Shown: positions 9,601 to 17,800 of the stretch, one piece after another
Layout of the letters: the number at the start of each line of letters is the position of its first letter
How positions within the stretch are numbered: the stretch's first letter is position 1
Assembly (NCBI GenBank): GCA_028688225.1
Contig: JAQTYQ010000004.1
Span: forward strand, 62,001-126,000
Direction of reading: 5' to 3'
From: Opitutaceae bacterium
GTDB taxonomy: Bacteria; Verrucomicrobiota; Verrucomicrobiia; Opitutales; Opitutaceae
DNA: 64,000 nucleotides
Program-made: the position numbers and the translations under genes
Notes under the pieces: generated by a model
Told to the model about the DNA's origin: nothing
The model's input: the letters and a program-made list of their open reading frames with translations, nothing else
The model's database searches: none

Positions 9601-10524
9601 CTCGCCTCGGTGACCACGCCGCTCAAATCCGCGGCCTTTGGCCAGGGGCATGGGCTGGCGGTGACGGATACGGGCGCGGTTCTTGCCTGGGGCGACAACT
9701 ATTTTGGGCAACTCGGCGACGGTGGCGCCATCAGCCATCGTGTTCCCGGCGCCGTGCCCGGCCTGTCCGGCGTCGTGCAGGTGGCGGCGGGCGACCACCA
9801 CAGCCTGGCGTTGCGCGCGGACGGCACGGTCTGGGCGTGGGGCGGCAATCAATCCGGCCAATTGGGCGACGGCACCAGGCAGAACCGGACGGCGCCGGTC
9901 CAGGTGCCCGGCTTGACCGGCATCATCCGGATCGCGGCGGGCGCCCGCCATAGCGTGGCGCTGGACGCCGACGGCGCCGTGTGGGCCTGGGGTTCGAATG
10001 AGTTTGGCCAGTTGGCCGATGCCGCGCTCGCGGATCGTCCGACTCCGGCCGCGATCCCGGGCGTGGCCAATGTCGTCACGCTGGTCTCAGGACGGCAGCA
10101 AATTCTCGCGTTGTGTGTCGACGGCACGGTTTGGGGCTGGGGCGGTAATCATGAGGGACAGTTGGGGTTGGGGATCGTTCACGGTCAGGTCACGCCCCAG
10201 CGGGTCCTCCCGCTCCCCCTCGTGGTCGGACTGGCTGCCGGCAACCATCACAGCGTGGCGCTGGGTTCAGACGGTGTCCTGCAAATCTGGGGCGCCAACG
10301 ACGTCGGCCAGCTCGGCAACGGTGAATCCGCGCCCAGCCTTTCGCCGGTGCCTCTCCTCCTGGCCGATGTCCGCGCCTTCGCCGCCGGCTGGGACCATGT
10401 CGTGGTGCTCAAAACCGACGGCTCGCTGCAAGCGTGGGGATTCAATCGGCATGGTCAGTTGGGCGCCCAGACCGCGGGTTCCTTCAGCAACGCTCCCGTA
10501 ACCGTCGCGCCCCCGGTGGATTGA
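6616..10524 (+). CDS. Secreted multi-domain protein with Ig-like, TSP3-like and seven RCC1 repeats
   Basis: First gene of the five-gene exported block; 1,302 residues. ATG at 6616 begins a clear signal peptide (VGAVVLALSWSLVRA); a TTG at 6535 would place 27 charged residues before it. Domains: an LNG-motif-rich region (about 25-295), two Ig-like domains starting NQPP (about 298-393 and 394-489), a LamG-like segment (about 490-680), calcium-binding DTDGDGMPD-type repeats (about 690-833), a bacterial Ig-like domain (about 837-952), then seven copies of the AWGxNxxGQLG motif (about 954-1302). Seven such repeats are what one RCC1 beta-propeller needs. Likely role: extracellular binding. There is no recognisable enzyme, and the target is unknown. 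The next gene starts 3 nt downstream. Confidence 0.88.
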   Translation: MHSLRVSTWAVGAVVLALSWSLVRADDEARVLVRHAPTLNGRVEGSVQMMTAEGATLNGSAVVTGDLFVPGTPTVRLNGSPAYGGTVDGTGTAAPSSYYVTLNGNASLRHVVRRTDPVTLPVVDPPPAPTGTRNVSLNQPGQSPGDFATLRNLTLNGNAGSVAVPPGTYGSFTANSGSGFILGVAGATTPSLYNFQNLTFNSGSSLQVVGPVIVTVDGGFSINANSGLGAAANPEWLDLRVAGGGLTVNSHSTVYAHLVASAGSVTLNGGSQFVGTLVSDRLIINGNSLLRVSAAAPNQPPAVSLSAPADGAVFFAPASVTLVATASDSDGTIAKVEFFQGTTKLGEATAAPYAFSWTGVPEGSYTLTAVATDDAGATTTSAPVGITVATPVNQPPTVTLLAPADGATFTSPAAIHLEATASDPDGTIAKVEFFHGASKLGEVAGPPFVFDWLNVAPGGYALTATATDNAGATATSVPRTISVATGMPFAADFEFLEGYVLGSLDGQGGWTANGASLVTNADAQHGEQSVLVPGLDPPVSVGHAFPDSISGAVVFVDFYALPAAGVDPASASRYEINGARLAIVRSGSEGVLQIFDGDGSGGGAWEPTGGRFAVEADGFAADWHRLTLRADYAAKTWDLYLDGAIVAVDGGFLDNTPTLFSSFSLTGHPATATLFDHFGAGFDNPLFADADKDGMHDAWESAHGLDPAVNDRAGDLDGDGLSNVREWLLGTRPDLADTDGDGMPDGWEVQHGTDPKVDDAAADADQDGLTNLQEYQAGTNPQSADTDGDGMPDAWELAHGLDPRSNDAAADPDQDGFTNLQEFAAGTDPHDYYNGAAPAVSWVGISAQVRRPGNPVVLPLAVAILDAPNGNPRFNAPITFKVDALKGTLLASSEDSTGAGELTVLADATGVARVWLRLNTDWSGRVTATAQVYVGGAPGETLSFDVFPLVESAELAVGADQSLWLDDGGIARAWGRNAQGQLGDGTTVDRSQMQRLASVTTPLKSAAFGQGHGLAVTDTGAVLAWGDNYFGQLGDGGAISHRVPGAVPGLSGVVQVAAGDHHSLALRADGTVWAWGGNQSGQLGDGTRQNRTAPVQVPGLTGIIRIAAGARHSVALDADGAVWAWGSNEFGQLADAALADRPTPAAIPGVANVVTLVSGRQQILALCVDGTVWGWGGNHEGQLGLGIVHGQVTPQRVLPLPLVVGLAAGNHHSVALGSDGVLQIWGANDVGQLGNGESAPSLSPVPLLLADVRAFAAGWDHVVVLKTDGSLQAWGFNRHGQLGAQTAGSFSNAPVTVAPPVD

Positions 10525-10527
10525 CCC

Positions 10528-12600
10528 ATGAAAGCTCTCCGGTGCCATTCCCTTTCCCGTCTCGCCATCTTCGGCCTTTTGCTCGGCTCGCTGAATCCGT
10601 TGACGCGGGCGCAGGACAGTGTCTGCGCCCGCGTCACGATCCAGATTGATCAGGAGCTCACGTTGGAGCGCGAAGGCTTCGAGGCGCGCCTCGGCATCGC
10701 CAACGGGCAGCCGTCTTCGTTGGACGAATTCCAGGTGACCCTGCGCTTCACTGATGCGGACGGAAACGCGGTGCGCGTGGCGACGGATGCCGCCCCGGAC
10801 CCCGAAGCCTTGTTTTACTACCGGGTGCAGACCGGTTCCACCGTGCCGGCCTCGATCGCCGCCGGCGCCGCGCAGAAGGTGGCCTATCTCATCGTGCCGG
10901 CGCCTGGTGCGGCCGGCAGCGCGTCGGAGGGCAATCTCTATTACATCGGAGCCACCGTGAAATACACCGTGGCCGGCGTCCAGCAGACCGTGGAGATCGC
11001 GCCGGACTTCATCCATGTGCGCCCGATGCCGCAACTCCAGTTGCAGTATTTCCTGCCGGGCGACGTGTACGGCGACGATCCGATGACGTCCGATGTGCAG
11101 GAGCCGGTCGTGCCGTTCCCTTTGGGCGTCCGGGTCACCAACCATTCGGCGTCGGCGGCCGCCCACAGCCTGAGAATCCAGTCGGGCCAGCCGGAGATCA
11201 TCGACAACCGGCTGGGCCTGCTGGTGGACTTCCGCATTTTGGGCTGCGCGGTGAACGGGGCGCCGGCGCAGCCGTCGCTCCTCGTTGATTTCGGCGACGT
11301 GGCGCCCCAACGCGCCGCGATGGGCGACTGGCTGATGTCGTGCTCGCTCTCCGGCCGGTTCGTCAAGTTCACGGCGGAGATCACCCATGCCCCGGAATTT
11401 GGCGGTGCGCTGACGTCCTTGATCCCGGAAGACGCGATCAGCACGCACCGTTTGCTCGGCCAGGTGGTGGTGGATCTGCCGGGACGCGACGCGATCCCGG
11501 ACTTCCTGGGCTGCGACGCGATGACCGGCGACCCCTCCGCGCCCCGGCTCTATGAGTCGGACAACGACCAGGTCGACCAGCCGGTGGACTATTTTGCCCC
11601 GGGCAACGCCGCCGTCGCCGTGACGGCGGAGGGCGGCTCGGCGACGCTCAGCCTCGATGCCGCGAGCGTGCTTTTGTACGTGCGCACCGCCAGCCCGATC
11701 AGCGCCGACAAGCTCGTGCGCGCCGTGCGTTCGGATGGCAAGGTGCTGCCGGCCGCCAACTGCTGGGTTTCGAAGAACAAGGACAGCAACCTGCAGTGGG
11801 TCTACTGGCTCAACCTGTTCGACACGGGCAAACAGGCCGGCCAAACCTACGCGCTCACGTTCACCGACCTGCCGTCGGCCAACCGCCCGCCGGTGTTGAC
11901 CATCATCAGCGGACCGGCTTTCCGCTTTGCGGCGGGCCGGCCCTGCGCCATCGGTGTCTTCGGCGTCGATCCGGATGGCACGATTCCGGTCCTCACGACC
12001 GGCCTGTTGCCGGATGGAGCGGGCTTCACCGACCGGGGGGACGGCCGGGGCTCTTTCCGCTGGACGCCGCGTTCCGATCAGCTCGGCGCCTATGCGGTCC
12101 AGTTCCGGGCTTCGGACGGCCTGGCCACCGACAGCAAGAGCGCGCAGGTGCAGGTCTTGGCGACGGTGCCCGCGACCTTCAAGGACTGGCAGCAGCGTTA
12201 CTGGCCCGACACCGACGATCCCGCCATCGTCGGCCCCGATGCGGATCCCGATGGTGACCGGATCAATAATCTCCTCGAATATGCCCTCGATGCGGATCCC
12301 ACCGTGGCGGATGATGCGCTGCTTCCCGAAATCGGCCTCGAGACGGTCGACGGCCAGCGGTATCTGACCCTCACCTATCGCCGGCGCACGGACGATCCCG
12401 CGCTGAACTACGAGGTCGTGGCCTCGGACAATCTCTTTGCGCCGCTCGCGAGCTGGACCGTCCAGAGCCAGACCCTGACGGTGGGCCAGGAAGACCTGCC
12501 GGCGGCCATGGAGCGGATCAAGGTGCGGGACAGCGTGCCGGTCGCATCCGGCCCGCTCCACCGTTACCTGCGGCTGCGCGTCACTCACTCGGACAACTGA
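10528..12600 (+). CDS. Secreted protein with cadherin-like Ig domain
   Basis: A 690-residue protein with a signal peptide (LAIFGLLLGSLNPLTRA, cleavage near residue 28). The first 450 residues are beta-rich and unrecognised. They are followed by a cadherin/putative-Ig domain beginning NRPPVLTI (about 451-548) and a C-terminal module (about 549-690) with DPDGDRINNLLEYALDADP, a common C-terminal motif of exported Verrucomicrobia proteins. It starts 3 nt after the RCC1 protein and overlaps the next gene by ATGA, so translation is probably coupled. No enzyme motif is visible. It is likely a surface or secreted accessory of the same system; the function is unknown. Confidence 0.8.
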   Translation: MKALRCHSLSRLAIFGLLLGSLNPLTRAQDSVCARVTIQIDQELTLEREGFEARLGIANGQPSSLDEFQVTLRFTDADGNAVRVATDAAPDPEALFYYRVQTGSTVPASIAAGAAQKVAYLIVPAPGAAGSASEGNLYYIGATVKYTVAGVQQTVEIAPDFIHVRPMPQLQLQYFLPGDVYGDDPMTSDVQEPVVPFPLGVRVTNHSASAAAHSLRIQSGQPEIIDNRLGLLVDFRILGCAVNGAPAQPSLLVDFGDVAPQRAAMGDWLMSCSLSGRFVKFTAEITHAPEFGGALTSLIPEDAISTHRLLGQVVVDLPGRDAIPDFLGCDAMTGDPSAPRLYESDNDQVDQPVDYFAPGNAAVAVTAEGGSATLSLDAASVLLYVRTASPISADKLVRAVRSDGKVLPAANCWVSKNKDSNLQWVYWLNLFDTGKQAGQTYALTFTDLPSANRPPVLTIISGPAFRFAAGRPCAIGVFGVDPDGTIPVLTTGLLPDGAGFTDRGDGRGSFRWTPRSDQLGAYAVQFRASDGLATDSKSAQVQVLATVPATFKDWQQRYWPDTDDPAIVGPDADPDGDRINNLLEYALDADPTVADDALLPEIGLETVDGQRYLTLTYRRRTDDPALNYEVVASDNLFAPLASWTVQSQTLTVGQEDLPAAMERIKVRDSVPVASGPLHRYLRLRVTHSDN

Positions 12601-13691
12601 TGAAAACGCTGCTCCGCCTTTTCCCCGGTTTGCTCGCGCTGGCGTTGGTCTCCGTCGCGCACGGCCAGACGGTCGCGGCCACGCCGGCGGCCGGCTATTT
12701 CAAGCTGACCGCTCGCGGCGCCAGCGACAGCCTGCTTTCGATCCCTTTGGTCAAACGGTCCGCCATGGTGGCGCGGGTCTCCGCGGTTGGTCCCGGCGCC
12801 CTCACGCTGACCCCGGCTGGAGCAACCGACGGCGCCTATGCGCCCGCATCGGGAGCGAGCTACTATGTGCAGTTTGCTTCCGGCGCCTTGGAAGGAGTCT
12901 GCTATAAAATCCTCAATAACGCTTCCGGAGTCTTCACGCTGGCGACCGGCGACGAGGATTTGACCAGCCACAGCCTGGGCACCGTGCTGGCGGGCGAGTC
13001 CGGCGATATTGTCCGCATCCGGCCGTACTGGACCGTGGCGGAGGTCTTTGGATCCGATGAAGGTTCGTTGCAGCTCGACCCGGTCTCGGAACTGACCGGG
13101 GGGCCTTACACCGCCTCGGACGCGATCCTCTTGCCCGACAATGCCGCCGCCGGCGCCGAAAAGAGACCGTTGACGGCCATCGCCTATCTTGCGGGTGCGG
13201 GCTGGCGCGCGCCGGGGAGCCCGGCCGCGGATCTGGCCGCGCAGGAATTGCCGCCGGGGATGCCCTTCGCGGTTCGGAGGCAGCGGGCGGAGCCGGCGGG
13301 TCTCGTGGTTGCCGGATATGTGTCGCCGGAGCGTTTTTTGGTGCGTCTCCCTCCGTTGGTTGCCGGTGCGGACCACGACGTGGCCGTGGCTTTGGCGCAT
13401 CCACAAGAGCCTACGCTGGCGGACGCGGGCCTTTTCTCCGCCGGCCCGGCGGGAAGCGTGATCCAGGCTTCCCCGGACGCGCTGGATTTGCGCGATGTCT
13501 TGCTGGAATTCGACACGGAACGCCGCGGTTTCGCGCTGCCGCCCGCCCGTCGCTTCTACGTCCTGGACACCGGTTGGTACGAAGCCGGGACCGCGGCCGA
13601 CGATCATACCCTGCAGCCCGGCATCGGCTATATCCTTCGCCTGCGAGGAGAGCGGCCGGGCCGTTATTGGGTGCAGCCGCCCCCGGAATAG
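12600..13691 (+). CDS. TIGR02597-like exported protein of unknown function
   Basis: A 363-residue exported protein; signal peptide LLALALVSVAHGQ, cleaved near residue 22. Its layout resembles the TIGR02597 family, a paralogous family I recall from Verrucomicrobia: an N-terminal VAATPAAGYFKLTARGASDSLLS-type start (shown in part), a repeated 'FASGALEGVCYKILNN' segment and an 'IPLVKRSA' motif. The assignment is from memory and not verified. It starts inside the previous stop codon (ATGA) and is followed 3 nt later by the DUF1573/rhodanese-like gene. No catalytic residues are recognised. Confidence 0.7.
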   Translation: MKTLLRLFPGLLALALVSVAHGQTVAATPAAGYFKLTARGASDSLLSIPLVKRSAMVARVSAVGPGALTLTPAGATDGAYAPASGASYYVQFASGALEGVCYKILNNASGVFTLATGDEDLTSHSLGTVLAGESGDIVRIRPYWTVAEVFGSDEGSLQLDPVSELTGGPYTASDAILLPDNAAAGAEKRPLTAIAYLAGAGWRAPGSPAADLAAQELPPGMPFAVRRQRAEPAGLVVAGYVSPERFLVRLPPLVAGADHDVAVALAHPQEPTLADAGLFSAGPAGSVIQASPDALDLRDVLLEFDTERRGFALPPARRFYVLDTGWYEAGTAADDHTLQPGIGYILRLRGERPGRYWVQPPPE

Positions 13692-13694
13692 ATC

Positions 13695-14789
13695 ATGCGT
13701 CCGCCGGTCTTCATTTCCTGGGTGGTCGGGCTCTTGTTTGCTGCCGCCTGGACGCAGGCGGAAACCCGCTCGCTGGGGGTCGTCTTTCAAGGGGAGGAGA
13801 CCGTTTTCGAACTTTCCTATGCGAACGCCGGCCAACAACCGGTCTGGGTGGTCGATGCCACCTCGTCCTGCGAATGCCTCGTGGGCCGGTTTGCGCCGGT
13901 GCAGGTTGCGCCGGGGGGAACGGCGCGGTTGAGATTCGCCTACCGTTCCGATGTCGGCGGACGCTTCTCGGTGAACGTGCAGGTGCGCGGCCCCGAAGCT
14001 TCCGAGGTCTTCGGCACGTACACCGTCACCGGCTTTGTCGCGGAAAAAGCGTGGCTGCTGCCCGTCGCCCGGTTGCTCGGTCCGGACCGGATGCCGGATG
14101 TCGTGATCGTCGACACCCGCTCCCCGGACAAATTCGCCCGCGGCCATCTCCCGCGCTCGTTGAACCTGCCGGCTTTCGCCATCAAGAGCCGGCGCGATTT
14201 GCGGGAGCGCCCGCTCGTGCTCGTGGACGAAGGCTTTGCGCCCGCCCTCCTGCTCGAAGAGGCCGACAAGCTGCGCCGCCAGGGCTTCCGGCAATTGTTC
14301 GTGCTCGATGGCGGATTGGCGGCCTGGATTCGCCAGGGCGGGCCGGTGGAGGGCCCCGGATCCACGGCGTTGGCAATGGCGAGCCTGTCGGCCGCGGATT
14401 TTGTACGCACGAGCCCGGGCGCCGAATGGCATGTCGTGGAGATCAAGGGCCCGGGCAACACCCTCGCGTCGCCGGCCTCGGCTGCCCGGGTCGATCGCTG
14501 GGAGGATCTGGCCCGGGTGCTGCCGGCGCTCAGCCGGGCCTCCGCCGGCCGCCAGCTCCCGCGGATTCTGGTCATCGCCCCGGACGCGGCGACCTCTGAC
14601 CGGATCGAGGCGCGCTTCGGCGGCAGGTATCCGGCGCCACTTTTCTATCTTTCTGACGGACGGTCCGCCCTCGAGGCCTATCTCCAGGCGCAGGCCGCTT
14701 CTTCGTCGAATCCCCGCCAGATCGTCCAGGTCAGGCCGGCCCGCGGGCAGCCGGTCGTCGCGGGCGGCTGCAACACCTGCCCCAAATAG
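13695..14789 (+). CDS. Exported DUF1573 domain protein with rhodanese-like domains lacking catalytic Cys
   Basis: A 364-residue protein with a signal peptide (LLFAAAWTQA). Residues about 25-110 match the DUF1573 beta-sandwich (ATSSCECLVGRFAP, then VAPGGTARLRFAY). Residues about 130-220 resemble a rhodanese domain (VVIVDTRSPDKFARGHLPRSLN ... VLDGGLAAW), but the active-site loop reads LVDEGFAPA with no cysteine, so sulfur transfer is unlikely there. A second, weaker rhodanese-like stretch follows to about residue 345. The protein ends GGCNTCPK, a CxxC near the C-terminus. It sits 3 nt after the previous gene and 27 nt before the giant RHS gene. The role is probably structural or in redox/folding of exported partners (inference). 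Confidence 0.78.
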   Translation: MRPPVFISWVVGLLFAAAWTQAETRSLGVVFQGEETVFELSYANAGQQPVWVVDATSSCECLVGRFAPVQVAPGGTARLRFAYRSDVGGRFSVNVQVRGPEASEVFGTYTVTGFVAEKAWLLPVARLLGPDRMPDVVIVDTRSPDKFARGHLPRSLNLPAFAIKSRRDLRERPLVLVDEGFAPALLLEEADKLRRQGFRQLFVLDGGLAAWIRQGGPVEGPGSTALAMASLSAADFVRTSPGAEWHVVEIKGPGNTLASPASAARVDRWEDLARVLPALSRASAGRQLPRILVIAPDAATSDRIEARFGGRYPAPLFYLSDGRSALEAYLQAQAASSSNPRQIVQVRPARGQPVVAGGCNTCPK

Positions 14790-14816
14790 CGTCCGCCGAA
14801 ACTCCAGCTTCCTCTC

Positions 14817-17800
14817 ATGACACGCGACATTTTTTCGAGAGTAGGGGTATTCCGCGCCATCAGCCGCTTGGCCGTGGCGGCGGGAGCGCTCCTCCCGGCG
14901 TTGGGTTGGGCTCAGGCCCCCGGCGGCCCCTATCTGGAGCCCCCGGCGGACATCGCGGCGTGGTGGCCGGGCAACGGGTCGCCGGTAGAGCTGGTGCGCG
15001 GCAGTCATGATTTTGAGCTGATCAACGGCGCTACGTACGCCGCCGGCAAGGTGTCGCAGGGCTTTGCGTTCGACGGCATCGGCAGCTTTGCGCGCACGCC
15101 GGCCCACGCCGACTTCGACATCGGGGCCTCGGCCACGGGCTTCACGGTCGAGTTCTGGGTGAAGCGGGACGCGGTGGCGGACGGGCGGGTGTTCCAGTGG
15201 TTCAATGCCAGCAACCAGGAGCGGGTGCAGGGCTATTTTGTCGACGGAGGCAACAACTACCGGGTGTATCTGCCGATGACGGGGGATGGCGGCACCGGCG
15301 GTTACGTGACGACCAACAGCGGGACGATCACCGCGGGGGTGTGGCACCACCTGGCGATGACCTTCGAGGCGGCGACCCACATCGCCCGCCTGTATGTGGA
15401 CGGTCGGCTGGCGAGCCCGGAGACGGTGTTTGGCCCAGGCGTGCCCGACACCCGGGCCGGCGGCTATCTCTACCTCGGCTCGGGCTCCAACGACTACCGT
15501 TTCAAGGGCGTCATGGACGAGTTCACTCTCTACAACCGGCCATTGAGTCTGGCGGAAATCGGGGCGCTGTACGACGCCGGTGCCGCGGGCAAGTCCCCAC
15601 CTGACGACAACGCGCCGCCAGTGGTTGACGCCGGGCCGGACGTGGCCTTAGCCGACACCGGCTCGGTGGCGACGCTCAACGGCACGGTGAGCGACGACAA
15701 CAAGCCGTTCGGCCCGCCTGCCGTCCTCTGGACCTTGGTCAATGGCCCTGATGGCGGCACGGTGACCTTTGGCGACGCTGCAGTGGCAGCGACGACGGCG
15801 ACGTTCAGTGCTCCGGGCACCTATCTGCTCCAGCTCACGGCGAGCGACGGGCTGACCGCACCGGTGTCCGACCTGATGGAAGTGCGGGTGGGCGTGGTGA
15901 CGGTGGAGCCTCCCGCGGACATTGCGGCGTGGTGGCCGGGCAACGGCCATCCCCGCGAAGTGATCCACGGCGGTCATGATTTGGAGCTGATCAATGGGGC
16001 CGCGTACGCCGCCGGCAAAGTGTCGCAGGGCTTTGCCTTCGATGGCGCCGGCAGTTTTGCCCGCACGCCGGCGCACGCCGACTTCGACATCGGGGCGTCG
16101 GCTACGGGCTTCACGATCGAGTTCTGGGTGAAGCGCGACGCGGTGGCGGACGGGCGGGTGTTCCAGTGGTACAACGCCAGCAACCAGGAGCGGGTGCAGG
16201 GTATGTTTGTGGACGGAGGCAACAACTACCGGGTCCACCTGCCCATGACAGGCGATGGCGGCACCGGCGGTTACGTGACGACCAACAGCGGGACGATCAC
16301 CGCCGGGGTGTGGCACCATCTGGCCATGACCTTCGAGGCGGCGACGCGCATCGGCCGCCTGTACGTGGACGGTCGGCTGGCGAGCCCGGAGACGGTGTTT
16401 GGCTCGGGCGTGCCCGACACCCGGCCCAGCGGCTATCTCTACCTCGGCTCGGGCTTCAACGACTTCCGCTTCAAAGGGGTCCTGGATGAGTTTACCCTCT
16501 ACCACCGGCCGTTGAGCCTGGCGGAGATCGGGGCGCTGTACGGCGCCGGTGCCGCGGGCAAGTCACCGCCCGACGACAATACGCCTCCAGTGGTCGACGC
16601 CGGACCGGACGTGGTCCTGGCGAGCACCGGGGCGGTGGCGACGCTCAACGGCACGGTGAGCGACGACAACAAGCCGTTCGGTCCGCCGGCGGTGCAATGG
16701 AGCCTGGTGGAGGGACCGGGAACGGCGACTTTCGCCGATGCGTCGGCTGCAGCGACGACGGCGACGTTCAGCGCTCCGGGCACCTATCTGCTCCAGCTCA
16801 CGGCGAGCGACGGGCTGACGGCGCCGGTTTCGGATCTGATGGAAGTAAGGGTGGGCGTGGTAACAGTGGAGCCGTCCGCGGACATCGCCGCCTGGTGGCC
16901 GGGCAACGGTCACCCGCGCGAAGTGATCCGTGACGGGCACGATTTTGAGCTGATCAACGGCGCTACGTACGCCGCCGGCAAAGTCTCACAGGGCTTTGTG
17001 TTCAACGGCACGAGCAGTTTTGCCCGCACGCCGGCCCACGCCGACTTCGACATCGGCGCCTCGGCCACGGGCTTCACGATCGAGTTCTGGGTGAAGCGCG
17101 ACGCGGTGGCGGACGGGCGGGTGTTCCAGTGGTACAACGCCAGCAACCAGGAGCGGGTGCAGGGCTTTTTTGCCGACGGCGGGAACAATTACCGGGTGTT
17201 TCTGCCGATGACGGGGGACGGCGGCACCGGGGGCTACGTGACGACCAACAGCGGGACGATCACCGCCGGAGTGTGGCACCACCTGGCGATGACCTTCGAG
17301 GCGGCGACGCGCATCGCGCGCTTGTACGTGGACGGGCGGCTGGCAAGCCCGGAGACGGTGTTTGGCACGGGCGTGCCCGACACGCGGCCCAGCGGCTATC
17401 TCTACCTGGGTTCGGGCTTCAACGACTACCGTTTCAAGGGCGTCGTCGATGAGTTCACTCTCTACAACCGGCCATTGAGTCTTGCGGAAATCGGAGCGCT
17501 GTACGACGTCGGCGCCGCGGGCAAGTCTCCGCCCGACGACAACGCGCCGCCGCTGGTCAACGCCGGGCCCGACATCGACATCCCCGACGTGACCGCGACG
17601 GCCACGCTTTATGGCACGGTGACCGACGACAACAAGCCGTTCGGTCCGCCGGCGGTGCAATGGAGCCTGGTGGAGGGACCGGGAACGGCAACCTTCGCCG
17701 ATGCGTCGGCCGCAGCGACGACCGCGACCTTCAGCACCCTGGGCACGTATCTGCTCCAGCTCGTGGCCAGCGACGGACTGACGGCGCCGGTGTCCGACCT

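Noticed and set aside
10267-15380. Long minus-strand open frames (773 and 931 residues)
   Set aside because: Antisense to clear exported-protein genes with signal peptides; shadow composition and no start signals.
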